Below are positions 1 through 8,761 of a stretch of DNA of 64,000 nucleotides, piece by piece. The first letter of the stretch is position 1, and every line of letters begins with the position of its first letter. Position numbers and translations under genes: made by a program. Below the pieces are notes generated by a model, which did no database searches, was not told the origin of the DNA, and saw nothing but the letters and a program-made list of their open reading frames with translations. The DNA is taken from assembly GCF_021190915.1 (NCBI RefSeq), contig NZ_JAIOAP010000002.1:372001-436000 (forward strand). Reading direction: 5' to 3'. This DNA comes from Cohnella silvisoli (GTDB taxonomy: Bacteria > Bacillota > Bacilli > Paenibacillales > Paenibacillaceae).

Positions 1-1
1 G

Positions 2-1573
2 GATCCGATTAGTGATTTGGGCATTTCGCTTCTGGCCGAAGCATCCGACATCGCTATCGACAAGAAAACGGGTTTGAGCGAAGACGAGCTCGTCGCCATC
101 ATCGGCGAATACGATGCATTGCTCGTACGCAGCCAAACTCGCGTAACGGAAAGAATCATGAACGCAGGCAAGCAGCTTAAAGTAATCGGCCGCGCTGGCG
201 TCGGCGTCGACAACATCGACTTAGATGCGGCAACGAAACGCGGTATCATCGTAATTAATGCACCAGACGGAAATACGATTACGACTTGCGAGCACACTTT
301 TGCCATGATGATGGCGGTTGCCCGTCATATTCCGCAAGCGTATTTGAAAACGGTCGGCGGCGTATGGGATCGCAAATCGTTCGTCGGCGTCGAGCTTCGC
401 AACAAAGTGCTCGGAGTACTCGGCATGGGCCGAATCGGAAGCGAAGTTGCCGCTCGGGCTAAAGCATTCGGAATGGAAGTGTTCGGTTACGATCCGTTCC
501 TGACGGAAGAACGCGCGGAGAAAATGGGTGTCCGTAAAGCATCCGTAGAAGATATTATCCGTGAAGCCGATTTTATTACCGTGCATACCCCGCTAACGCC
601 AGAAACCCGCCACATGATCGGTAAAGATCAATTCGCGGTCATTAAGAAAGGCGTTCGGATTGTCAACTGCGCACGCGGCGGCATTATCGATGAGTTAGCG
701 CTTGTCGCAGCAATCGACGCCGGCCAAGTCGCCGGAGCCGCGTTCGACGTATTCGAGGAGGAGCCTCCCGCTCCCGATCATCCGTTCCTGTCGCATCCGA
801 AGATCATCGTCACCCCTCACTTGGGCGCATCCACGATAGAGGCGCAGGAGAACGTCGCTATCGACGTTTCCGAGCAATTGCTTCATATCTTGCGCGGCGA
901 GCCGTTCAAGAATGCGGTTAACATGCCTCCTGTCGCTGCTGAAGTGCTCTCCAAGCTTGAGCCGTACTTCTCGCTCGGCAAGAAGCTAGGAAGCTTCGCA
1001 GCGCAAATCGCGGAAGGTCCCGTGAAGGAAATTGCCGTCACTTATGCCGGAGACTTAGCCGAAGTGGATACGCAGCCGTTAACTCGTCATATCGTAGAGG
1101 GCGTGCTGGCACACCATCTCGGTTCGGACCAAGTCAACGTCGTTAACGCGATGCACCTTGCCAAAAATCGCGACGTGAATATCGTCGTTACGAAATCCCA
1201 TGCTTCCAAAGGATTCACGAACCAAATTAGCGTAACGCTGCGTACGGACAAGGAAGAGCGTCTCGTAGCCGGTACTTTGCTGAACGGGTTCGGTCCGCGG
1301 ATCACCCAAGTGGATAAGTTCCCTGTCGATGTCGAGCCTCACGGCCATATTCTGCTTATCTCGCATCACGACAAACCGGGGATCATCGGCCGCGTCGGTA
1401 CGCTTCTCGGCACCAACGACATCAACATCGCAACGATGCAGGTCGGCCGGAAAATCGTCGGCGGCGCTGCGATCATGATGCTCGGTGTAGACAAAGGCGT
1501 AACCAAGCAAGTGTTGGGCGAGCTCACCGCTCTGTCGGATCTGAACAACGCTAAGGAAGTTCATTTGTATTAA
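2..1573 (+). CDS. serA: D-3-phosphoglycerate dehydrogenase, 5'-truncated by the window edge
   Basis: Catalyses NAD-dependent oxidation of 3-phosphoglycerate, the first step of serine synthesis, in the cytosol. The reading frame is open to base 2, so the true start lies outside the window and only a few N-terminal residues are missing. Visible family marks are the substrate-loop GRAGVGVDNID, the dinucleotide-binding GMGRIGSEVA, the NCARGGIIDE segment and the TPHLGAST catalytic-His segment. They are followed by an intervening ASB-like domain and a C-terminal ACT domain (DKPGIIGRVGTLLG...INIATMQVGR) typical of the long, serine-regulated form. It is the only large plus-strand gene in the first 28 kb and ends in a strong terminator. 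Confidence 0.96.
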   Translation, partial: DPISDLGISLLAEASDIAIDKKTGLSEDELVAIIGEYDALLVRSQTRVTERIMNAGKQLKVIGRAGVGVDNIDLDAATKRGIIVINAPDGNTITTCEHTFAMMMAVARHIPQAYLKTVGGVWDRKSFVGVELRNKVLGVLGMGRIGSEVAARAKAFGMEVFGYDPFLTEERAEKMGVRKASVEDIIREADFITVHTPLTPETRHMIGKDQFAVIKKGVRIVNCARGGIIDELALVAAIDAGQVAGAAFDVFEEEPPAPDHPFLSHPKIIVTPHLGASTIEAQENVAIDVSEQLLHILRGEPFKNAVNMPPVAAEVLSKLEPYFSLGKKLGSFAAQIAEGPVKEIAVTYAGDLAEVDTQPLTRHIVEGVLAHHLGSDQVNVVNAMHLAKNRDVNIVVTKSHASKGFTNQISVTLRTDKEERLVAGTLLNGFGPRITQVDKFPVDVEPHGHILLISHHDKPGIIGRVGTLLGTNDINIATMQVGRKIVGGAAIMMLGVDKGVTKQVLGELTALSDLNNAKEVHLY

Positions 1574-1587
1574 GTTATGCGAATGGC

Positions 1588-1629
1588 AAAAAAGGTGGTG
1601 CGGGGCTTATCCCTGCACCACCTTTTTTC
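1588..1629 (+). terminator. Rho-independent terminator of serA
   Basis: A GGTGGTGC(G)GGG arm and its near-perfect complement CCC(T)GCACCACC enclose a short loop and are followed by a run of six T. It starts about 15 bases after the serA stop codon. Confidence 0.93.
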
Positions 1630-1720
1630 GTTTTGGTCCCTTGAGTAGATTATCTTGTTTCTAGTTTTATTTTGATACAAGATCCCAATTAGCTTCTTTA
1701 TTTTATTTTTACTGTACAAA

Positions 1721-1907
1721 CTGTAAAAAGCGCAGGTTGTTTCGACAAAAACTGTTTTTAGAACCGTAGAGATGTAAAAACTGCAGGTGTTTGTGGGTAG
1801 TTCGAGTCATTATAGCCGATTTGGGCTGAACACCTGTAGGAAATGCAGGTTGATTGGCGAATATCTCGTTTTTAGCCAATATTAACTGTAGCAGATACAG
1901 GTTCAAC
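1721..1907. repeat. Cluster of four degenerate intergenic repeats
   Basis: Four related 25-30 base units with the pattern CTGTA-(about 6)-TGCAGGTT occur at about 1721-1738, 1764-1790, 1833-1852 and 1885-1906. Two of the spacers share a CGTTTTTAG/CTGTTTTTAG segment. Spacing between units is irregular (about 43, 69 and 52 bases), so this is not a CRISPR array. On the minus strand the units form an open frame of 65 codons rich in Leu and Phe, which I read as a by-product of the repeats. Function unknown. Confidence 0.6.
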
Positions 1908-1917
1908 TAATAAACAG

Positions 1918-1966
1918 GGGCTATCTCTCAGGTCATTAAAGACTTTCTGAGACAACCCTTCTTTAT
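1918..1966. terminator. Terminator-like hairpin with no adjacent gene
   Basis: GGGCTATCTCTCAG pairs imperfectly with CTGAGACAACCC around an inner GTC/GAC stem, followed by a T-rich tract. The sequence resembles the terminators at 48734 and 41441, which share a GGCTGTC-type stem. No gene ends here on the plus strand after serA's own terminator, so it may be a stranded terminator or part of the repeat cluster just before it. Confidence 0.45.
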
Positions 1967-2119
1967 TTGTCCATGCACACTTTCCGTATGTATCATTCAT
2001 TGATCGGTAATTGCGTATTCTTTTGCATTTTGGGGCTTTTCCAGAGCTCGGTTCTAGCCGATTTACGGCAGTATTGACGATGTAAACTTTTATTGATTTT
2101 ATGGGCTTACTCTTATCTG

Positions 2120-2276
2120 AATCGATAAAGAAAAGAGGGGATGTATCTCCTGTAGGAGCGACAGCGTTTGCCTTTGAAATCGTGAAATCTCCTTGCTACG
2201 GGCTTACCCATTCAGATTTCACGATTTCAACAAGCAACCGGAAGGAGATACATCCCCACAAAAACCATAATCGATA
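2120..2276. repeat. Large imperfect palindrome flanked by an 8-base direct repeat
   Basis: The outer arms GGGGATGTATCTCC (2137-2150) and GGAGATACATCCCC (2244-2257) are perfect complements. The inner arms of 15 bases (2176-2190 and 2214-2228, core AAATCGTGAAATC) are also perfect, around a 23-base loop. Between them a weaker stretch pairs CGTTTGCC with GGTTGCTTG, and the left side carries a small extra hairpin CTCC-TGTA-GGAG. AATCGATA occurs directly at 2120-2127 and 2269-2276, just outside the palindrome. It has no coding capacity. It could be a non-autonomous palindromic mobile unit, a structured RNA, or a terminator for the MFS gene that ends at 2312. Confidence 0.6.
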
Positions 2277-2311
2277 GAAACAGCCCCATCATCTTGTTGT
2301 AATGCAGTTTA

Positions 2312-3541
2312 TCAAACCCTATTCCGAACCAACAAAACGATACCAAGCTGCGTGAACGCCATAAGGATTAATACGACCGGCAGCGCGGGAGAATCTAGAT
2401 TGCTGGCAAATAAAACTTGCATGAAGATGGACAGCACCCTGCCAGTGTTCAAGAAAAATTCGCGAACGACTACGGATTCGATCCGGAATAATCCCCTTAG
2501 AGGCAGTCCGTCCATGATTCGGTAATAATATGAGGTTAAAATGTTAATGATCAGCGGCGCCATCAAGGAATAGACCGATATGAACAAGATAACAGTCCAT
2601 AGCCGGATATCGATAAGCAGTACGGCGGCTCCCATCACGATAAGAAGCGATGCGACGAACAGATCCCGGCGGATATTGTTCTGTTGCTTCCTGCGCGAGA
2701 TGAAGAAGCCGGTAGCGATCGTAAGCAGTGCAAAGAACACCGTCAAGTAACCAACCTGATCCTCTCGTCCGACAGTTTGGAACATAAGGATGTTCGGAAG
2801 GAAAAGCATCATACCCTGAAATAAACCGAGGACGAAAAACCCGAGCAGCGACAGCAACCATAATCGATTTTTCCTCATCATCAGCCCGGAGAACTTAAGA
2901 TAATATGTGCGGTGATGGGACTCTATTCTAGGGATTCTTAAGCTGAAAAATGAAGCCAATCCGAATAAACAGGACGCTGCGGCAAAAGTAAACAAGTAAC
3001 CCCGTAAGCCTTCGAATAAGCTGATCAGAAACCCGGATAAGGCCGGTCCGGCCAGCCCCGCCGAATTGAATACGATCATGTTGATACCCAAAAACCTTGA
3101 ACGGTTACGGCTTTCCGTGACGTCGTACATCAATACGAGGTACCCCGTCCAATACAACCCTAATGCCAGCCCGTTAAACGCGGCAAATACGGGATAATAG
3201 GCCACGACTTGCTCTTGCGCGAAAATAACGACAAGAAAAAAGACCGTGATCAACGCGATGCCGAGGCGATACGTGACCATCCGATCCTTCTTCTTGGCAA
3301 TCCATCCCCCGATCGCGAACGCAAACGGTGTCATGCCGTACACAATAATATTGAATATTCCGTTAATAACCAAATCCTCTGTCAATCGCCACAAATATAA
3401 ATTCAAGAATAGCCCGGACATGGAAGCGCCAAACTGAAAACAACCGTGAATGAATAAAGCGACACGGGCTTCCCGCGACAGCTGTTGATCAGATGCGATC
3501 TTCGTACGATTCAGTGAAAACCACCGCAACCGGAATATCAT
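2312..3541 (-). CDS. MFS transporter, unknown substrate
   Basis: A 409-residue integral membrane protein with about 12 hydrophobic segments and the general layout of the major facilitator superfamily. A short basic cytoplasmic loop (GGWIAKKKDRMVTYR) after the second transmembrane pair matches the usual loop 2-3 signature position. The central loop near residues 205-225 separates the two six-helix halves. The ATG follows AGAGGGA at good spacing. It starts 14 bases after resE in the same direction, so it may be read through from the res operon, but B. subtilis has no such gene there. No substrate can be assigned from sequence; drug or sugar efflux are both possible. Confidence 0.8.
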   Translation of the reverse strand: MIFRLRWFSLNRTKIASDQQLSREARVALFIHGCFQFGASMSGLFLNLYLWRLTEDLVINGIFNIIVYGMTPFAFAIGGWIAKKKDRMVTYRLGIALITVFFLVVIFAQEQVVAYYPVFAAFNGLALGLYWTGYLVLMYDVTESRNRSRFLGINMIVFNSAGLAGPALSGFLISLFEGLRGYLFTFAAASCLFGLASFFSLRIPRIESHHRTYYLKFSGLMMRKNRLWLLSLLGFFVLGLFQGMMLFLPNILMFQTVGREDQVGYLTVFFALLTIATGFFISRRKQQNNIRRDLFVASLLIVMGAAVLLIDIRLWTVILFISVYSLMAPLIINILTSYYYRIMDGLPLRGLFRIESVVVREFFLNTGRVLSIFMQVLFASNLDSPALPVVLILMAFTQLGIVLLVRNRV

Positions 3542-3555
3542 GCTGTTCCCTCTCT

Positions 3556-5010
3556 TCAGCGGCGAGAAGCTTTAGCCGTTTTCTTGCGACCCGCGGCAAC
3601 GGGAAGCTTGATCGTGAAGGTCGTCCCTTTTCCCGGAGCGCTAACGGCTTTAATCGTGCCCCCGTGAGCTTCAATGAGGTTCTTCACGATGGCAAGGCCA
3701 AGTCCCGTTCCGCTGGTCGACTCCCGTTTACGGGCTTTGTCCGCTTTATAGAAGCGCTCGAAAATGTAGGGCAAGTCTTCGCGCGGTATACCCTGCCCTT
3801 CGTCCGCCACTTTGATCTCCAGCCAATCCCCTTTGGCTCCTTCGACTCTAACGGCTTCTAGAGCTATGGAAGCACCCGGAGAAGTGTGGCGAAGCGCGTT
3901 ATCCATCAGGTTGGTTAACACCTGCTCAAGACGATCGCCGTCTGCCGCTTCCAGCAGCAAAGTCGGATCATCCTTGGATTTCGTAAGTATGATGCTGCGT
4001 TCTTTGGCCAGAGCCGCGAATTTACGATACACCCGCGACATCAGGCTGTTAATATCAAGCGGTTGGAAATTCATTTCCAAGTGGCCTGCTTCCATGCGCG
4101 CCAAATCAAGCAAATCCTTGACGAGCCGTCCCATCCTGAGCGATTCGTCATGGATGACTTGCACAAGCTCCCTGCGTTCTTCCGGAGAAGCCGCTATATC
4201 ATCCATTAACGCTTCGCTATAGCCTTGAACCATTGACAAAGGCGTACGAATTTCATGCGACACGTTGGCGACGAAATCCTTGCGCATCTTATCGACGCGG
4301 AACTCCTCCGTCACATCCCGCAAAACGGCGACGGCGCCTCGTACGGAATCCGTAGAAGCAAGCGGTGTCATAACTACGGACCAAACGCCGCTTTTGACAT
4401 GGATCTTGACCGTAAGCTCTTTGCCGCTTGTAATGACGTTGCGGAAAGTTTCCCGTAATGGCCCTGGTACGCGAGCATCTTGTTCCGTAGCTTCATCCTC
4501 GGACCAGTCCACGGAGCTCCAATCCTCCAGCAAATGCTGCCCCTGGGGATTCGTCAGAATGACTTCTCCCTCGGCATCGAAGGAAATGACGGAATCCGTC
4601 ATGCTTCGTAGAACGCTGCTCAGATGATCCCTTTCGTGCTGAAGATCCCGAATGAGCGTATGCAGCTCGGAAGCCATTTGGTTAAACGTATTCGCTAATT
4701 CGCCGATCTCATCCGAGGATCGTATGGCTACTCGCGTCGAATAATCGCCCTGAGCGACTCGGTTCGCGGCATCCTTCATTTCCCGTAAAGGTTGAGTAAT
4801 CTTGGTGAGCAGGAAAAAAGCGAAGAAAGTCGTCAGCAAAAAACCGATTAATCCGGTATAAATAAACAAATGCTTGATTTTGACCGGATCGGCGAACGTC
4901 TGTTCATCGATATATTTCAACAAGAACAGTCCCAATGTTAAAATGACAACGGCGACCAAGCCTATGATCGTCAGCCACATCTTGCCGACGACCGATCTCC
5001 ATATCGCCAT
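3556..5010 (-). CDS. resE: ResE-like membrane sensor histidine kinase
   Basis: Sensor kinase expected to phosphorylate ResD in response to oxygen limitation or redox state. Order of parts in 484 residues: transmembrane helix about 12-32, a very short outer loop of roughly 15 residues, second helix about 46-69, HAMP about 70-122, a PAS-like region about 128-235, the phosphoacceptor region FVANVSHEIRTPLS with His252, then an ATPase domain with the N box (NLMDNALRH), G1 DEGQGI and G2 GTGLGLAI motifs. B. subtilis ResE has a large extracytoplasmic domain, which is absent here. It follows resD by three bases, so the two are co-transcribed. Confidence 0.9.
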   Translation of the reverse strand: MAIWRSVVGKMWLTIIGLVAVVILTLGLFLLKYIDEQTFADPVKIKHLFIYTGLIGFLLTTFFAFFLLTKITQPLREMKDAANRVAQGDYSTRVAIRSSDEIGELANTFNQMASELHTLIRDLQHERDHLSSVLRSMTDSVISFDAEGEVILTNPQGQHLLEDWSSVDWSEDEATEQDARVPGPLRETFRNVITSGKELTVKIHVKSGVWSVVMTPLASTDSVRGAVAVLRDVTEEFRVDKMRKDFVANVSHEIRTPLSMVQGYSEALMDDIAASPEERRELVQVIHDESLRMGRLVKDLLDLARMEAGHLEMNFQPLDINSLMSRVYRKFAALAKERSIILTKSKDDPTLLLEAADGDRLEQVLTNLMDNALRHTSPGASIALEAVRVEGAKGDWLEIKVADEGQGIPREDLPYIFERFYKADKARKRESTSGTGLGLAIVKNLIEAHGGTIKAVSAPGKGTTFTIKLPVAAGRKKTAKASRR

Positions 5011-5013
5011 AAC

Positions 5014-5727
5014 CTACTTCGCCGCCTCTAGCTTGTAGCCGACGCCCCACACCGTCGTAATCATCGATGCCGCCTCGGCGGAAACGCGGTTAAGCTTCTC
5101 GCGAAGCCGTTTCACATGGGTATCCACCGTACGCAGGTCCCCAAAAAAGTCGTAGTTCCATACGTCCTTAAGCAGCTCCTCGCGGGAAAATACCTTATCG
5201 GGCGTACTGGCCAAATAATGCAGCAACTCATATTCCTTGGGCGTTAAATTAACCTCTTGACCGCTTGCGGTTACGCGGTGCGCATCATGCTCTATAATCA
5301 AATATGGAAACACGATATTGTTGCTCGTATTTAATTCCTTGGACAAGAAAGCGGTCGCTGAAGAACGGCGCAAAATCGCTTTAATCCGGAAAATAACTTC
5401 CCGCGGACTAAACGGCTTCACAACGTAATCGTCCGCCCCGACTTCAAAACCTTGGACGCGGTTTACTTCCTCGCCTTTAGCCGTCAGCATGAGCACGGGA
5501 GTCGCTTTCTGCTGGCGCAGGCGGGCGCATACTTCGATCCCGTCGATGCCGGGCAGCATTAAATCGAGTACGATCAGATCGAAATCTTCCTCTTGGGCTT
5601 TGCGTAGCGCAGACTCTCCGTCTTCCGCCTCTTCGATGACATAACCTTCTTTTTCCAAATACATTCTTAGCAAGCGGCGAATTCTTTCTTCGTCGTCCAC
5701 GACCAAAATCCGATTCCCTGTGTTCAT
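5014..5727 (-). CDS. resD: ResD-like response regulator, OmpR family
   Basis: DNA-binding partner of the adjacent kinase. In B. subtilis this pair controls aerobic and anaerobic respiration genes, including resABC. The N-terminal receiver has the acidic pair VVDDEE, phosphoacceptor Asp55 (VLDLMLPG) and the Lys of VVKPF. The C-terminal winged helix ends in VDTHVKRLREKL and VWGVGYKLE. I chose the ATG at 5727, which lies 9 bases after GAGGAG. An in-frame TTG two codons earlier is too close to that ribosome site. The length of 237 residues fits the family. Confidence 0.93.
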   Translation of the reverse strand: MNTGNRILVVDDEERIRRLLRMYLEKEGYVIEEAEDGESALRKAQEEDFDLIVLDLMLPGIDGIEVCARLRQQKATPVLMLTAKGEEVNRVQGFEVGADDYVVKPFSPREVIFRIKAILRRSSATAFLSKELNTSNNIVFPYLIIEHDAHRVTASGQEVNLTPKEYELLHYLASTPDKVFSREELLKDVWNYDFFGDLRTVDTHVKRLREKLNRVSAEAASMITTVWGVGYKLEAAK

Positions 5728-5776
5728 GCGCAAGCGCTCCTCTCGGCTATTGACCCTTTATGCTCTTGCTCTCCCG

Positions 5777-7039
5777 TCATACCCCTGCGTAGGAGTGCAG
5801 TCCGGCAATGACAAGATTAACACCGACCAATGTAAACATGACGACGAGGAAGCCGATAACCGCCAGCCACGCCGAACGCGTACCTTGCCACCCGCGGGAC
5901 AACCGAAGATGCAAATACACGCTGTAAAATAAAAACGTAACGAGCGCCCAAACTTCCTTCGGATCCCAGCCCCAGAAACGGGACCAGGCGATCTGTGCCC
6001 ATATCATCGCAAAGATGAGCGCGCCTAGCGTAAAGATCGGAAATCCGATCGCGATCGCTCGGTAACTGATTTCCTCCAAGTCCTCCGGATCGATATCCGT
6101 TAGATGGGGATGAATGACAGCGGCGAGCGGTTTACGGGCGATTAATCGAAGCAGACCATATAGAATAAATCCAGAGATAACCGACCAAATAATCGTATTC
6201 AGCTTGCGACCCGCATTTACCCCGTTCAACCAGGAAGGGGATTCGAACAAAGGCTTATCTATTCCAAGAAACGGTTGGAACGAAATCGTATCGCTGTTAT
6301 AAGGAGCCACGATCGGCGGCAAGCTGTATTTCACTTCTTTAACTTCGGAATTTTCTATCCCGTTATCATCGATCGTAACCTTCTCCTGGCGGAATGAAGA
6401 CTCGTAACCCGCACCGCGGAACGTAAACACGGCAGCCAAAAATCCGATAAGCACGATGATGACGACAAGCGAAAATTCCGTCCAGAATTGCGCGCGTTTG
6501 CCGGCTTTGTCCGTGCGGGTAAAGTCGACGACGCGGATGAGTTGCATGAGGGCGGCGGCAAATCCAACGGCGAAGAAAGCTTCGCCCGTAGCTGCGGTCG
6601 TCACGTGAATTTTCAGCCAGTAGTTGTTGAGTGCGGGTATGAGCGGCTGAACCTCGGAAGGGAATACCGAAGCGTAAGCAATTAAAATAATGACGAGCGG
6701 AAGCGCGAAAGCTCCCAGCAGCATGTTACGATAGATGAGATGAACGACGATAAACGCGAACATGATCGCCATGCCGAGAAACGTCATGAACTCGTACATG
6801 TTGCTCGTCGGAATATGTCCGCCTCCGTACCAGCGGGTAAAGAAGAACGTCAGGTGAGCGAGCCAGCCGAGCACCGCTCCCGCGAAACCTATTTTGCCCC
6901 AACGGGCGGTATGCGCTTCAGGCTCGCGATTGCTCCAGCGTTTGCCCGCCACCGCGATGGCGTAGCTTATAAACGATGCGCAGTATAAATAAAAAGCGAC
7001 GATAAAAGCGTTACTGCTGAAATCCAGCCACCAGTTCAA
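5777..7039 (-). CDS. resC: Cytochrome c synthase subunit ResC/CcsA
   Basis: System II cytochrome c biogenesis protein that, with ResB, carries heme across the membrane and attaches it to apocytochrome CXXCH cysteines. The protein is polytopic (420 residues) and has the diagnostic tryptophan-rich WWD-type segment WSRFWGWDPKEVWAL near the C-terminus. Conserved membrane His residues for heme flank that segment. The start is TTG, 8 bases after AGGAGG, and overlaps the resB stop in TTGA, so translation is coupled. It lies upstream of resD with only a short gap. Confidence 0.93.
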   Translation of the reverse strand: MNWWLDFSSNAFIVAFYLYCASFISYAIAVAGKRWSNREPEAHTARWGKIGFAGAVLGWLAHLTFFFTRWYGGGHIPTSNMYEFMTFLGMAIMFAFIVVHLIYRNMLLGAFALPLVIILIAYASVFPSEVQPLIPALNNYWLKIHVTTAATGEAFFAVGFAAALMQLIRVVDFTRTDKAGKRAQFWTEFSLVVIIVLIGFLAAVFTFRGAGYESSFRQEKVTIDDNGIENSEVKEVKYSLPPIVAPYNSDTISFQPFLGIDKPLFESPSWLNGVNAGRKLNTIIWSVISGFILYGLLRLIARKPLAAVIHPHLTDIDPEDLEEISYRAIAIGFPIFTLGALIFAMIWAQIAWSRFWGWDPKEVWALVTFLFYSVYLHLRLSRGWQGTRSAWLAVIGFLVVMFTLVGVNLVIAGLHSYAGV

Positions 7040-8742
7040 CTTAAATTCCTCCTGTTATCAAGCGATTTGGGCGGTACCTCGATACCCGTCCGACCCAAAG
7101 CCCAAGCGACGTCAGCCCTTAGTCCAAAGCTGTTCTTGTTCGTATGCGCGCCGAGCGACAGCTTATCCTCATCGATCCGAAGCCAAATCCGCCTATGCTG
7201 CCAATAGAAACCCATAATAAGGCCGATCATAGAAATAGCGGCTCCCACCCAAATGTACGGCATTGCCTTGTCCACCCGGATATTCAGATAAGTCGTGTAC
7301 TCGGAATACTTGATATTATTCATTTTACCATCGACGATCGGATTTTCCACCTTAATGGTGAATCGCCCCGTATTGTCTCCTCTTTGCTTAAAGCTCTCGT
7401 TGAGGATTTTCTCGTAATACTTGCTCTTCTCGCTCGGCATCGGAAAATAAATATATACATCTCCCTTTGCTTGGATGTCCGGTCCCTTGATCCTGAAGAC
7501 GAAAGCCGGATTGTTCGGCTCGCGCGTCTTCGTCATCGGCCGGCTCTGATCGTCCAGGCTGAAATCCGGATAGTAGTCGTTTAGCGTCAACGTGTACGGA
7601 CCGACCTCATAGGATTCCGCCGGATCGTCCATCAACAGGTCAAATGAGCCTAAAGCCTTGCCTGTTGTTGCATCCATCAAAGAAGGGTGAACGGAAATAA
7701 AGCGTACCCGCTCTTGAAAGCTGTTCTGATACAAGCTCATTCCCTTGTACGATAACGCGCTATTCACATGGATGTCATGCTTCTCGACCTCGGTAAGCAC
7801 AGGTTTCCTAATGGGATCATCGCAAAAGTCCGTACATTCGTAAAGCCGCGCTTTGGTTTCATACAGCTTAACTACCTTCGTGCCCTTCTGGTTGCTGGCA
7901 AGCTCATCGTCCTTGTAATATTCCACGGTGAATTTGTCGTTCTTCACGTAATAATTCGTATCGGGTATTTGTCTCGTTTCCCCTTCGTACAGGGACAAAT
8001 ACTGATCCATATGCCACGCCGGTATGCCTCGCCCCAGTACCGCAAGCAGAAAAATAATAAGTCCGATATGATTGATGTACGGACCCCAGCGGCTAAACCT
8101 GTTTTTCTCCGCCAACAGTCCCCCGTCTTCCTGCCATACGCGATACCGTTTACGCTTCATTTGCTTCGCGAACTCGGTAAGCCAAACATCTTTATCCCCC
8201 TGCAAAGCCCCGTTGTAAACAACCTGCTGACGAGTAATGAACTGCAGATGTTTGCGAATTTGCTGCTTGGTGAGCGCCCGATAGAGCGGGAGAACCCGGT
8301 CCAAGCTGCACACGACTAGCGAAGTACCGATCATGACAAGCAGTCCGACGAACCACCAAGACTCGTAAGTTCTGGACAAGCCGAGCGCATGGTAGATTAC
8401 GCCGAGAGTCCCGTACTTTTCTTTATAGAAATCCCGAAACTCGGAATACCCGCTCATGTTGATCAACGTGCTTTCCTGTTGGAAAATCGTACCGAGCGAC
8501 GCGCCCACAAGAGTGATCGCGATTAAGTAAACCGCAATTTTAACTGATGAGAAAAAGTTCCAAATTCTGTCGATGACCTGAGGATTCGCTTTCTGAGATC
8601 TGCGGGCGACCCCGTCATACCTCATCTCCAGCGTGCCTTCATCCGTCAACAAATTCTCGACCAGCGGCTTGCCGCACGATTCGCATAATACGGTGCCTAC
8701 AGGATTCTGGTGTCCGCATTCGCACTTGGTGTTCTGAAACAA
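7036..8742 (-). CDS. resB: Cytochrome c biogenesis protein ResB with N-terminal zinc ribbon
   Basis: Partner of ResC in the heme-delivery and ligation complex. In 568 residues there are transmembrane segments near residues 70-90, 130-150 and 220-240, a large outer domain, and a last segment near 500-520, the usual ResB layout. The first 25 residues contain four cysteines in a CxC...CxxC pattern (KCECG and CESCG), which looks like a small cytoplasmic zinc ribbon and is not part of the core family. The start is TTG, 8 bases after AAGGAGG. The stop overlaps the resC start. Confidence 0.93.
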   Translation of the reverse strand: MFQNTKCECGHQNPVGTVLCESCGKPLVENLLTDEGTLEMRYDGVARRSQKANPQVIDRIWNFFSSVKIAVYLIAITLVGASLGTIFQQESTLINMSGYSEFRDFYKEKYGTLGVIYHALGLSRTYESWWFVGLLVMIGTSLVVCSLDRVLPLYRALTKQQIRKHLQFITRQQVVYNGALQGDKDVWLTEFAKQMKRKRYRVWQEDGGLLAEKNRFSRWGPYINHIGLIIFLLAVLGRGIPAWHMDQYLSLYEGETRQIPDTNYYVKNDKFTVEYYKDDELASNQKGTKVVKLYETKARLYECTDFCDDPIRKPVLTEVEKHDIHVNSALSYKGMSLYQNSFQERVRFISVHPSLMDATTGKALGSFDLLMDDPAESYEVGPYTLTLNDYYPDFSLDDQSRPMTKTREPNNPAFVFRIKGPDIQAKGDVYIYFPMPSEKSKYYEKILNESFKQRGDNTGRFTIKVENPIVDGKMNNIKYSEYTTYLNIRVDKAMPYIWVGAAISMIGLIMGFYWQHRRIWLRIDEDKLSLGAHTNKNSFGLRADVAWALGRTGIEVPPKSLDNRRNLS

Positions 8743-8761
8743 CTGCTAGGCCTCCTTGACG

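Noticed and set aside
1709..1906. 65-codon minus-strand frame downstream of serA
   Set aside because: It is made of the degenerate repeats, has a Leu/Phe-rich repetitive sequence and no ribosome site.
1721..1907. CRISPR array
   Set aside because: Units are degenerate and unevenly spaced, and there are no cas genes.
5014..5733. TTG start of resD at 5733
   Set aside because: It lies three bases from the ribosome site; the ATG at 5727 has normal spacing.
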